From the NCBI GenBank assembly GCA_030526515.1, contig JAUNCQ010000006.1, positions 1 to 62,980 on the forward strand: a stretch of 62,980 bases of DNA, given 5' to 3'. The notes beneath the pieces are model-generated. The model made no database searches and had not been told where the DNA came from. It was given only the letters and a program-made list of their open reading frames with translations. Origin of the DNA: Coriobacteriia bacterium. Its GTDB lineage: Bacteria > Actinomycetota > Coriobacteriia > Coriobacteriales > Eggerthellaceae. Shown in pieces: positions 31,346 through 40,803 of this stretch (its first letter is position 1; every line of letters starts with the position of its first letter). The translations under genes and the position numbers were made by a program.

Positions 31346-33757
31346 ATGAGTCCTGTAGGCGGCTTTGATGGTCATGACTCTCTCGTGGGTGCCCCGCGCT
31401 TTGTCTCGGGAGAGGGCGAGGGTAACTTCATCGGGAGCAAAGAGTACTATGAGCAGCTCAGAGCCTCTTCGCCTATTCGCGAGGAGCGATCTGGTTCTGC
31501 GGTTGGCTCCATTCCCGGTGGTACACTAGGCGAAGTGTCGTTGGTGTTTGGAGGTTTTGCGCCTATGGCGTTGAGCGATCCGGTTGCATCTGCTGAGCAG
31601 ATAAAGAAGTCCCAGGAAACCATTGCGCGTTTTAGGGACGCGCGCATCCGTGCCGCCGAACTAGAGGCTGCACGGTCTTCGTCGGCCAAGACGTACGTAG
31701 ATTTGCGTGGCAATACTTGGCATTACGTTGTTTTGGGCGAGGCCTCTATTCGCCTTGACGGCTGCGATATTGTATCCGAGACCGTCGAGGTGCCTGATTC
31801 GATTGAGGGAAAGCCTGTAGAGGTGCTTTCTTCTGACGCATGCTCTGCTAGCAAGGTAGTTCGTGAGATCGTCTGTCCCGATACGGTTACCTTGGTTAAG
31901 CCCTATGCGTTTAGGGGAAACAGGCGGCTTAAGAGGCTCGTTCTTCCTGCCGGCGTCACGCACTTTGATTTTACCTGGATTCATTGCTGCGATTCTCTTG
32001 AGGAGCTGCACCTTCCTGGTGCTTTGGAGAAGCTCACGTCCGCGGTGTTCGATGGTCCTGAGCTTAAGAGGCTGTACATTGGCGCCTCTCTCAAAGACGT
32101 GGTTCCCGGTGCGTTTACTCATAGCAAACTTGAGCAAGTCTTCATTGATGGCTCGAATCCTTTTCTCAAAACCGATGGTAACGCCATCTACTCTCATGAT
32201 GGTGATTGGCTGGTAGCTTTGGCCACTCCGGTGGAAGAATACGCAGTTCAGCCTGGGTGCAAAGGTTTGGCGAAAAAGGCGTTCGGTACGTTTTCCGCCG
32301 TCCGCAGGGTCAGCCTCCCCGAAGGGCTGCTGGTGCTTGACGAGTTCGCATTAGCTCGTACCGGCATTGAGGAGTTCGTTGCGCCGGGATCTTTGCTGCG
32401 CATTGCTGATAAGGCGTTCTACAGGTGCAAGAAACTCGAGAGGGTTGACCTGGGCCAGGCCCTGGTCGACCTGGGCTCTGAGGCGTTTACGGGCACCGCC
32501 ATCAATGAGCTGCGCATTCCCAAGAGCATCCGCACCCTGGGAAAAGATCCTGCGGCCGAGTCGAAGCTGACCTACTCTGGTCCCGATGCTACTTTCAGCA
32601 TTGAGGAAGGTTCCGATTATCTGTCTTTGGATTGTCAGGGCTGTCTGTATTCGCAGTCTGAGGATGGCGTGCATTTCGCCCGCATGATGGATCCCTTTGC
32701 CAAGGATGTTCGCATTGCCGAAGGCGTGAAATACGTGGATGAGGGCGCGTTCTACAAGCATCGGAACATCAAAAGCGTGTACCTGCCGAAGGGTGTTGTC
32801 TGCGTAGGGAAGGGCGCGTTCAAGGACTGCTTCGCCCTTCAAGAGGTTACCGTGCCCAGCACGCTCGAGCGACTTGAGGACGAAGCGTTTTTGGATTCCG
32901 GCCTTCTGTCCTTTAGGATTCCTTCGAGTCTGAAGCATATTGGCGAGCATGCTCTGGTAACCCATGGTGCTCATCATGGGGAGGTTGCGCCTTCGTTGAG
33001 ATCTGTTGACGTTGCTCCCGACCATGACGTCTTCTATATGAACCGAGGAATGCTTCTTGAGCGTCGCGCTCATGGAGGCATTCGCGTGCTGCTGTGCATG
33101 AGCGGCCAGGAGGTGCTGCGAATTCCTGACGAGGCGACGGCCATTGCCGCCTATGCGTTGAACGGGCAGCGTGGCGTTCGTGAGCTGTACTTGCATGACG
33201 GCGTGCGTACCGTTGGCGTATGCGGCCTGGGCGTTGATTCTGCCCTTGAACTGGTGCATATTCGCCTGGCTGAACCTTTGCAGGGCCATAATGAGTTCGC
33301 CATTCGCTTCCCCATGACGCAGCGCGGCAAGCAGCAGGTGTGTCTTGTTCTGGGCATGCTTGATCGCATTGACGTTGCTAAGATACTGCGCCACTACGAT
33401 ACCGCCATCGCCAATGCCATGAACTACAACGGCAAGGATAGCGTAGGCATGTCGAAGTACGAGCAGGCTACGCGCATTTTGGCTCGCCTTGGCGACCCGG
33501 TGTTCATGGAGCCGTCCAACAGGCAGCTTATGCGGCAGATCATCGAGTCGGACCTGGTTGAGATCTGCGTGGACATTGCCCGTCACGACGACCGCGGCGC
33601 CTTCGAGGGGCTTTTCGCCCAAGGGTTCTTGGACGCTGACAACCTGGACGCAGTCATTGATCGCGTTGCCATGGTGCAGGATGCATCTGTGACGGGGTAT
33701 CTGCTCGAGGCCAAGCGACAGCGGTTCGGCGTTCCCGCCTTCGACTTTGACCTGTAG
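31346..33757 (+). CDS. Cytoplasmic BspA-type leucine-rich-repeat protein
   Basis: 803 residues from ATG 31346 (GAGGTGG site). From about residue 130 to 640 it carries LRR_5/BspA-type repeats with the recurring pattern I...AF..C..L..V.LP..L..I...AF (examples: ALARTGIEEFVAPGSLLRIA, AFYKHRNIKSVYLPKG, AFKDCFALQEVTVPSTLERL). BspA proteins are usually exported, but this one has no signal peptide or anchor. The C-terminal 150 residues are helical (KYEQATRILARLGDP). It heads an operon with VWA and MoxR genes, the next ribosome site overlapping its stop, so it is probably an adaptor or scaffold of that system. Confidence 0.75.
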   Translation: MSPVGGFDGHDSLVGAPRFVSGEGEGNFIGSKEYYEQLRASSPIREERSGSAVGSIPGGTLGEVSLVFGGFAPMALSDPVASAEQIKKSQETIARFRDARIRAAELEAARSSSAKTYVDLRGNTWHYVVLGEASIRLDGCDIVSETVEVPDSIEGKPVEVLSSDACSASKVVREIVCPDTVTLVKPYAFRGNRRLKRLVLPAGVTHFDFTWIHCCDSLEELHLPGALEKLTSAVFDGPELKRLYIGASLKDVVPGAFTHSKLEQVFIDGSNPFLKTDGNAIYSHDGDWLVALATPVEEYAVQPGCKGLAKKAFGTFSAVRRVSLPEGLLVLDEFALARTGIEEFVAPGSLLRIADKAFYRCKKLERVDLGQALVDLGSEAFTGTAINELRIPKSIRTLGKDPAAESKLTYSGPDATFSIEEGSDYLSLDCQGCLYSQSEDGVHFARMMDPFAKDVRIAEGVKYVDEGAFYKHRNIKSVYLPKGVVCVGKGAFKDCFALQEVTVPSTLERLEDEAFLDSGLLSFRIPSSLKHIGEHALVTHGAHHGEVAPSLRSVDVAPDHDVFYMNRGMLLERRAHGGIRVLLCMSGQEVLRIPDEATAIAAYALNGQRGVRELYLHDGVRTVGVCGLGVDSALELVHIRLAEPLQGHNEFAIRFPMTQRGKQQVCLVLGMLDRIDVAKILRHYDTAIANAMNYNGKDSVGMSKYEQATRILARLGDPVFMEPSNRQLMRQIIESDLVEICVDIARHDDRGAFEGLFAQGFLDADNLDAVIDRVAMVQDASVTGYLLEAKRQRFGVPAFDFDL

Positions 33758-33766
33758 GAGGTTTCC

Positions 33767-35413
33767 ATGGCATTGCCGATGAACCCACGGATCAAAGATG
33801 CCAAGCTTGAGCGCAGGCGCAAGGAGGAGGAGCTGGCGAAGGACCTGATCGAAGAGGCCCGCGTTCAGCTCATGCTGAAGTTCCGGTTCCTGGACCTGGC
33901 GCTGTGGCGTATGGGGTTAGAGCCGCTGCGTGCGAGCATGCGGTACCCCGTGGCCACTGACGCCAAGCAGGTGTTCTTCGACCCGCCGCGTATTCTTGCG
34001 CGCTTTATGGCGTCCTTCGACGAGGTGGTGCGTGATTATCTGCATATGGTGATGCATTGCGTGTTCAGGCATCCGTTCATCAAGGACTTCAAGAACAAGG
34101 AGGCCTGGTGGCTGACCTGTGACGTCATTGCCGAGAGCGTGATCTTGGACATGTGCGGCGGCCGCTTTGCCTGCGAGGATGACGCTGCGTGCCAGCAGGC
34201 AATCGACGAGATCAAGCTCATGGTGGGAACCATGACGCCCGCGAAGGTGTATACGTTCTTGCGAGACGTGGTTACGGCGCCTGAGGGAACGGCGTACCGT
34301 GGCATCGACCAGAGCCGTATTGCGGAATGGCATGACCTGTTCGAGCGGGACAACCACGAGGCCTGGCCTGCCAGCATGACCGAGCAGGAGCAGCAGCAGC
34401 GTGACGAAGCCGTGGAAACGGACGAAGACGAGCCTGAGCAGAACGACTCCATGCAGCTGAATCCGTCCTCCGACGATCGGGAACAGCCTGAGCAGGAGCC
34501 CGAGGACATGCAGCTGCTGCCCACCGACCAGGAGGACGACAGCTCCGAGGATGACGGCACGGACACCGCCGAAGACAACGGCCAGGACGAGGCTGACGTA
34601 GACGGCAGCAACGCTGACCAGGGCGAAAGCGAAAACGACAGCGACTCTCAGGAACAGAAGGACTGGGAGGAGATTGCCAAGCAGATCGAGATGAACCTGG
34701 AGACCTTCTCCAAGGAGTGGGGCGAAGAGGCAAGCAGCCTGGTGCAGAACCTGCATCTGGCCAACCGCAAGGTCTACGACTACTCCACGTTCCTGCGGCG
34801 CTTCATGTGCATCAACGAGCAGATGAAGATCAACGACGACGAGTTCGACTACATCTACTACACCTTCGGCATGGACATGTACGGCAACACGCCGCTGATC
34901 GAGCCGCTGGAGTACAAGGACGTCAAACGCATCAGGGACTTCGTGATTGCCATTGACACCTCCGAATCCGTCAACGGCGAGCTGGTCCGACGGTTCATCG
35001 AGCACACCTTCAGCATCTTGAAGGAATCCGAGGACTTTTCCACCAAGGTCAACATCCACGTGGTGCAGTGCGACTCCAAGATCCAGTCGGACCACAAGAT
35101 CACCGACCTGAGGGATGTCGACCGGCTCATGGACAACTTCGTCATCCGTGGTTTCGGCGGAACTGATTTTCGTCCCGTGTTTGACTATGTTGAGACCCTC
35201 AGGAAGCGGGGAGACCTCACCGACCTGAAGGGTCTGCTGTACTTCACGGACGGCTTGGGAGATTTCCCCGAGCGGCCGCCGGATTATGACACCGCCTTCG
35301 TGTTCATGGATTCGGGCGAAAGGGATCTGCCGCCCGTTCCGCCTTGGGCCATGAAGGTGGTCGTTGATGAGCTGGGAATCAACAAGCTCAAGAGCCGCGT
35401 GCGGCATTCTTAG
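33767..35413 (+). CDS. VWA protein with degenerate metallopeptidase domain
   Basis: 548 residues from ATG 33767, whose TAGGAGG site overlaps the upstream stop. N-terminal DUF2201-like domain: the protease motif HExxH...H is HMVMHCVFRH (93-102), keeping the His residues but with Met in place of the catalytic Glu. A Glu/Asp/Gln-rich linker (about 205-300) leads to a C-terminal VWA domain with an intact MIDAS: DTSES (397-401), Thr466 (GGTDF) and Asp495 (FTDG). VWA partners of MoxR ATPases (ViaA, CoxE) recruit substrates. Here the MoxR ATPase is encoded directly downstream. Confidence 0.75.
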   Translation: MALPMNPRIKDAKLERRRKEEELAKDLIEEARVQLMLKFRFLDLALWRMGLEPLRASMRYPVATDAKQVFFDPPRILARFMASFDEVVRDYLHMVMHCVFRHPFIKDFKNKEAWWLTCDVIAESVILDMCGGRFACEDDAACQQAIDEIKLMVGTMTPAKVYTFLRDVVTAPEGTAYRGIDQSRIAEWHDLFERDNHEAWPASMTEQEQQQRDEAVETDEDEPEQNDSMQLNPSSDDREQPEQEPEDMQLLPTDQEDDSSEDDGTDTAEDNGQDEADVDGSNADQGESENDSDSQEQKDWEEIAKQIEMNLETFSKEWGEEASSLVQNLHLANRKVYDYSTFLRRFMCINEQMKINDDEFDYIYYTFGMDMYGNTPLIEPLEYKDVKRIRDFVIAIDTSESVNGELVRRFIEHTFSILKESEDFSTKVNIHVVQCDSKIQSDHKITDLRDVDRLMDNFVIRGFGGTDFRPVFDYVETLRKRGDLTDLKGLLYFTDGLGDFPERPPDYDTAFVFMDSGERDLPPVPPWAMKVVVDELGINKLKSRVRHS

Positions 35414-35443
35414 CAATAGCAAGTCGTAGGAAGGACTTGAGAC

Positions 35444-37753
35444 ATGAACATCGCATCCGCCAAGAGGCAGATCAAGGACACGGTCGAGGCGTACCTGCAG
35501 CGCGACGATGCGGGCATGCACGTGATCGAGCCGGTGCACCAGCGCCCCATCTTCCTGCTGGGCGCTCCGGGCATTGGCAAGACCGCCATCATGGAGCAAG
35601 TTGCGCAGGAGCTTGGCATTGGCATTGTGTCCTACTCCATGACGCACCACACCCGCCAGAGCGCCCTGGGCCTGCCGCGCATCGAGCATCGTGAGTTCGA
35701 GGGCTACGAGTACGAGTCCTCCGAGTACACCATGTCCGAGATCGTGGGCTCGGTGTACGACTACATGAAGCGCTCCGGTACCCGCAAGGGCATTCTGTTC
35801 CTGGACGAAATCAACTGCGTGTCCGAGACGCTCTACCCGAGCATGCTGCAGTTCCTGCAGTTCAAGACCTTCGGCAAGCATCGCGTGCCGGAGGATTGGG
35901 TGGTCGTGTGCGCCGGCAATCCGCCGGAGTACAACCGCTCGGTGCATGAGTTCGACATTGTGACCATGGACCGCCTGCGTGAGATCCAGGTGGAGCCCGA
36001 GTACGGCGCTTGGAAGACGTATGCCCACGCCAAGGGCGTGCATCCTGCCGTCACGTCGTTCCTGGAGGCCAAGCAGGACTGCTTCTACAAGGTGGAGTCC
36101 CGCCCCGGTGGCGGCAAGTCCTTCGTGACGGCCCGTGGCTGGGAAGACCTTGCCGAGGTCATTGCGCTGTACGAGAGCCTGGACAAGCCGGTCAACCGCG
36201 ACCTCTTCGTCCAGTTCCTGCGTGATGATGAAATCGCCGACGCGTTTTCCGTGTACTACACGCTGTTCCAGAAGTATCGCTCCGACTACCAGGTGGCCAA
36301 CATCCTGGCGGGCGATGCGACCCTGAGCATCAAGAATCGCGCCCGCGACGCTGAGTTCGACGAGCGCATTGCCCTGATGGGCCTGCTGCTTGACGCCCTG
36401 GCCGCCAGCTGCAACGCCGCCCTTGACCAGGAGGGCATTGTGACCGAGCTGCGCGACCTGCTGCGCCTGGCCAAGCCCGAGCTGCTGGCTGGAGCGACCG
36501 TGGAGGACGCGGTGGTCGCGCGTATGACCGAGCGGGAGCGCACCTTGGCCCGCAAGATCGATGCTGGCGTGATTCCCAAGTCGAAGATTCGCAAGGAACG
36601 CCTGGTGCTGGGCATTTTGCGTGACATGGTGGCCCTGTGCGGCACGAACCGCACCCCTGAGGGCGAAATGGCCTTCTTCACCATTGAGACCGCCTACAAG
36701 GAGCAGGTCGCCAAGATCAAGGAGCTGGTGGCGGAGGCCAACGCGAAGCTGGACAACGCCTTTGACTTCGTGGAGGAGTGCTTCGGCAACCGTGAGATGC
36801 TGGTGTTCGTGGCCGAGCTGACCACGCGCCAGGCCACCACTACCTTCGTTTCCCATTACGGCAATCAGAAGTATTTCGCCCACAACGAGGGCCTGAAGGT
36901 GGACGCCACCATCTCCGGACTGACCGAGCGCGTGAAGAACCTGGGCGTGAGCGATCATCCCCAGCAGTTCGACGCCAGCGGAGCGGCTGGGTCCACGGGA
37001 GACGCCATCAGGATGGGCTCCGCGATCTCTGCTAACTGGAAGGTGAGCGAGCAGCAGGAGTACGAGCAGGGCATGGAGCGCTACTATTGCGGCAAGGCGT
37101 TCGAGTGGGGCTTTGCCAGCATGAGCAAGATGACCTTGCCTGACGGCGAGCTGCGGGGCAAGCGCGTGCTTGACGTGTGCTGCCGTCGCGGCAAGGGCGT
37201 GTACAAGCTCAGCGCCAAGGTGGGAGCCCAGGGCTGGGTCACCGGCGTTGACTGGCAGCCCACGTACATCGAGGATGCCCAGGCGGGCCAGGACCGCGCG
37301 TGGCATGACAACGGCCTGAAGGCCAGCAACATGGAGTTCCGCGTGGCGTATCCGGAGGATCTGATCCATGCGGGCATTGGCACGGAAACCCAGGACGTGG
37401 TGTACATCAACAACGTCATGACGCTGCTGTACGACCAGCCTCAGGCCCTGCGCGAGTTCCATAGGGTGCTGAAGCCGGGCGGCCTGCTGATCATGGAGAC
37501 CACCTTTGCCGACCGCGAGCGCGATCCCAAGGTGGTGGAAGGTGCCCGAGAGATCGGCAACAGCATCCAGGCGGCCCTGACCAAGGAGCAGAACCTGATA
37601 TGGCTGCGTGAGGCGGGCTTCCAGGATCCTGAGGTAAAATCTGCGTATGCTGTGGGTGCTGCCCGCGGATTCCAGGCGGGCACCGAGGTGGGTACCGTCG
37701 AGGACGTCGAGGACGTTCAGTATCAGGCCGTGGCCCTGTACGTGAGGAAGTAG
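35444..37753 (+). CDS. MoxR-type AAA+ ATPase fused to a methyltransferase-like domain
   Basis: 769 residues from ATG 35444, with AGGAAGG upstream. Residues 30-250 are an AAA_5/MoxR ATPase: Walker A GAPGIGKT (40-47), Walker B ILFLDEIN (118-125), sensor I CAGNPPEYN. A helical middle follows. From about 540 to 769 comes a class I SAM-methyltransferase fold: motif I VLDVCCRRGKG (glycines partly replaced), acidic GVDWQP, and FHRVLKPGGLLIMET, closest in style to UbiE/ArsM enzymes. MoxR ATPases with VWA partners remodel or insert cofactors into enzymes. The methyltransferase fusion is unusual, and its weakened SAM loop makes catalysis uncertain. Confidence 0.75.
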   Translation: MNIASAKRQIKDTVEAYLQRDDAGMHVIEPVHQRPIFLLGAPGIGKTAIMEQVAQELGIGIVSYSMTHHTRQSALGLPRIEHREFEGYEYESSEYTMSEIVGSVYDYMKRSGTRKGILFLDEINCVSETLYPSMLQFLQFKTFGKHRVPEDWVVVCAGNPPEYNRSVHEFDIVTMDRLREIQVEPEYGAWKTYAHAKGVHPAVTSFLEAKQDCFYKVESRPGGGKSFVTARGWEDLAEVIALYESLDKPVNRDLFVQFLRDDEIADAFSVYYTLFQKYRSDYQVANILAGDATLSIKNRARDAEFDERIALMGLLLDALAASCNAALDQEGIVTELRDLLRLAKPELLAGATVEDAVVARMTERERTLARKIDAGVIPKSKIRKERLVLGILRDMVALCGTNRTPEGEMAFFTIETAYKEQVAKIKELVAEANAKLDNAFDFVEECFGNREMLVFVAELTTRQATTTFVSHYGNQKYFAHNEGLKVDATISGLTERVKNLGVSDHPQQFDASGAAGSTGDAIRMGSAISANWKVSEQQEYEQGMERYYCGKAFEWGFASMSKMTLPDGELRGKRVLDVCCRRGKGVYKLSAKVGAQGWVTGVDWQPTYIEDAQAGQDRAWHDNGLKASNMEFRVAYPEDLIHAGIGTETQDVVYINNVMTLLYDQPQALREFHRVLKPGGLLIMETTFADRERDPKVVEGAREIGNSIQAALTKEQNLIWLREAGFQDPEVKSAYAVGAARGFQAGTEVGTVEDVEDVQYQAVALYVRK

Positions 37754-37762
37754 GGGATTGCT

Positions 37763-38563
37763 GTGGAGCAGATGAATCTTGATGACGAGCAGTGGGGATT
37801 TTCCGACGAAGCCCGCGATGAGCTGGAGGCCGACCCCCTGACCGCGAGCATGTCTGTTGCCGAGGCTCATAAGAAGCGCGCTGACCGCGAGGAATGGGCG
37901 GATTATGTCATGGAGGACATGGGTCAGCTCGGAGATGGAACGCTGAACGTGCGCTTTCGCCGTTGGCTCATCGAAGCTGACCGGTCGCTTCAGGAGGACA
38001 TGCTCACCCTGATCGACCGCGACCGTCGCGGAATGTTCGTGTTCTTCGACAGCGTGATTCAGCTTGTAGATGGGCGAATCTCCCAGCTGTGGGGACCTGG
38101 ACCCGGAGGCATCAACCTGCATACCCTGGGTGCTTTCGCCCAGGCGCTGGGCCTGTACCTGCTGACGGCATCTGACGAGCCCACCGTGGTGCTTGCGGCG
38201 GAGCGCGGCGCCCGCGACCTGCCCTCGTGCAGGGTGGTCGCCGAGGTTCTGGCCTCCCAGGGCGTGGTGACGTACCTTTCGCCCGAAGGATTGGGCGTTG
38301 ACGCAGTGACGGAGCTGGTGGGCGAAAAGCGTGTCGACTTGGGCGTGTGCCTATCCGAGGCCGAAAACGGGATGCGAGGTCCCGTGGTGGTGGTCGACTG
38401 CGAGGGCGAGCCCTTGTGCCAGAGCGCCTGCGACTGCGTGAACCGTGCGCTGCAGGAGATCGACGTGTTCGATGATGTGCGTCGGTTCGACCTTCGCAAG
38501 GCGCTGCGCGAGGAGCTGGTGATTCCGCTGGGCGGCGTTGCAAAGGCGGAAAACGGTCAATAA
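37763..38563 (+). CDS. Fourth protein of the MoxR operon, phosphohexomutase-like fragment
   Basis: 266 residues from GTG 37763, 9 bases after the ATPase gene; ATG 37772 is an alternative start. The N-terminal 110 residues are acidic and helical. Residues about 125-220 (VVLAAERGARDLPSCRVVAEVLASQGVVTYL, here split for brevity as two strands around RVVAEVLASQG) resemble the first Rossmann-like domain of phosphoglucomutases. The catalytic TASHNP loop is missing, reading SEAENG instead, so mutase activity is not expected. It may bind a phosphosugar or nucleotide, or serve structurally in the complex. The call is tentative. Confidence 0.45.
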   Translation: MEQMNLDDEQWGFSDEARDELEADPLTASMSVAEAHKKRADREEWADYVMEDMGQLGDGTLNVRFRRWLIEADRSLQEDMLTLIDRDRRGMFVFFDSVIQLVDGRISQLWGPGPGGINLHTLGAFAQALGLYLLTASDEPTVVLAAERGARDLPSCRVVAEVLASQGVVTYLSPEGLGVDAVTELVGEKRVDLGVCLSEAENGMRGPVVVVDCEGEPLCQSACDCVNRALQEIDVFDDVRRFDLRKALREELVIPLGGVAKAENGQ

Positions 38564-38586
38564 TTTATCCATATCACGCGTAGTCT

Positions 38587-38710
38587 TTGGTATACTCACG
38601 CTAACGGTATTTTGAACGGCCCAAAAAGCTGTTCCGCCGCTCACATGCGGTGAAAAAGTATCAATAAAGCCTATCCCGAACGGGCCTCGGGATAGGCTTT
38701 GCTTTTTCTT
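38587..38710 (+). ncRNA. Candidate small RNA between MoxR operon and rfbA
   Basis: An extended -10 element TGGTATACT (38588-38596) would start a transcript near 38603 that ends at the strong terminator at 38666-38700, giving roughly 100 bases with an internal CCGC...GCGG stem and no reading frame. It may equally be just the tail of the upstream operon. Confidence 0.3.
38666..38708 (+). terminator. Terminator after the MoxR operon
   Basis: A 14-bp perfect stem (38666-38679 with 38687-38700) followed by GCTTTTTCTTTT. Confidence 0.9.
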
Positions 38711-38773
38711 TTGGCCCCTTTGCTCCGTATTCGCTGCGGGCGGCTGTGCCGGGTCGGTGCGGGATGTTCGCGG

Positions 38774-38779
38774 TATAAT
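38774..38779 (+). promoter_or_regulatory. -10 box of rfbA
   Basis: TATAAT about 60 bases before the rfbA start. No good -35 box is visible at 16-18 bases upstream. Confidence 0.5.
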
Positions 38780-38838
38780 GGACAACGTATATGTGCATGC
38801 CCCTGGTATCAGGGGATGACCTGCGGAAAGGATTGCTC

Positions 38839-39729
38839 ATGAAGGGTATTATTCTTGCCGGCGGCTCGGGTACGCGCCTGTATCCGCTGACCACGGTGAC
38901 CAGCAAGCAGCTGCTGCCCGTGTACGACAAGCCCATGATCTACTATCCCCTGAGCATCCTGATGCTGGCGGGCATCCGTGAGATCCTGGTCATCTCCACG
39001 CCCCAGGACCTGCCCAACTTCGAGCGTCTGCTCGGTGACGGCAGCCAGTTCGGCATCACCCTGCAGTATGCCGTGCAGCCGAGCCCGGATGGCCTGGCCC
39101 AGGCGCTGATCATTGGCGAGGAGTTCATCGGCGACGATCGCGTAGCCCTGACCCTGGGTGACAACATCTTCTACGGCGGCGGCTTCACCGATCGCCTGAA
39201 GGAGGCGGCTGCCCGCGAGCAGGGCGCCACGGTGTTCGGCTACTACGTTAGCGACCCCGAGCGCTTCGGCGTAGTGGAGTTCGACGACCAGGGCAACGCC
39301 ATCTCCCTGGAGGAAAAGCCCGCCAATCCCAAGAGCAACTACGCGGTGACCGGCCTGTACTTCTACGACAACCGTGCCGTGGAGTGGGCCAAGCAGGTCA
39401 AGCCCAGCGCCCGTGGCGAGTTGGAGATCACCGACTTGAACCGCATGTACCTGGAGGACGGCTCCCTTGGCGTGCAGCTGCTGCGCCGCGGCAGCGCCTG
39501 GTTCGACACCGGCACCATCGAGAGCCTGTTCAGCGCCACGGAGTACGTGCGCGTGGTTGAGCAGAACCAGGGCATCCAGATTGCCAGCCTGGAGGAGATT
39601 GCCTTCAACAACGGCTGGATCGACCTGGAGACCCTGCAGGCCGCGGCTGAGCGCTATGGCAAGTCCTCCTACGGCAAGTACCTGAAGAACGTGGCCGCCG
39701 GCCGCGTGCAGAACCGCTCCAACATCTAG
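38839..39729 (+). CDS. rfbA: Glucose-1-phosphate thymidylyltransferase
   Basis: 296 residues, the family length, from ATG 38839 with AAAGGA upstream (the longer upstream frame has no site). Nucleotide-binding signature [14 protein letters not shown], then [23 protein letters not shown] and the sugar-binding [20 protein letters not shown]. It joins dTTP and glucose-1-phosphate to give dTDP-glucose, the first step of dTDP-rhamnose and related deoxysugars for surface polysaccharide. The rfbB gene follows 18 bases later; rfbC and rfbD are not in the window. Confidence 0.95.
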   Translation: MKGIILAGGSGTRLYPLTTVTSKQLLPVYDKPMIYYPLSILMLAGIREILVISTPQDLPNFERLLGDGSQFGITLQYAVQPSPDGLAQALIIGEEFIGDDRVALTLGDNIFYGGGFTDRLKEAAAREQGATVFGYYVSDPERFGVVEFDDQGNAISLEEKPANPKSNYAVTGLYFYDNRAVEWAKQVKPSARGELEITDLNRMYLEDGSLGVQLLRRGSAWFDTGTIESLFSATEYVRVVEQNQGIQIASLEEIAFNNGWIDLETLQAAAERYGKSSYGKYLKNVAAGRVQNRSNI

Positions 39730-40770
<1,041 letters not shown>

Positions 40771-40803
40771 GCAAGCACGACTGAAAGGAAGCGGGGGAGC
40801 GTT

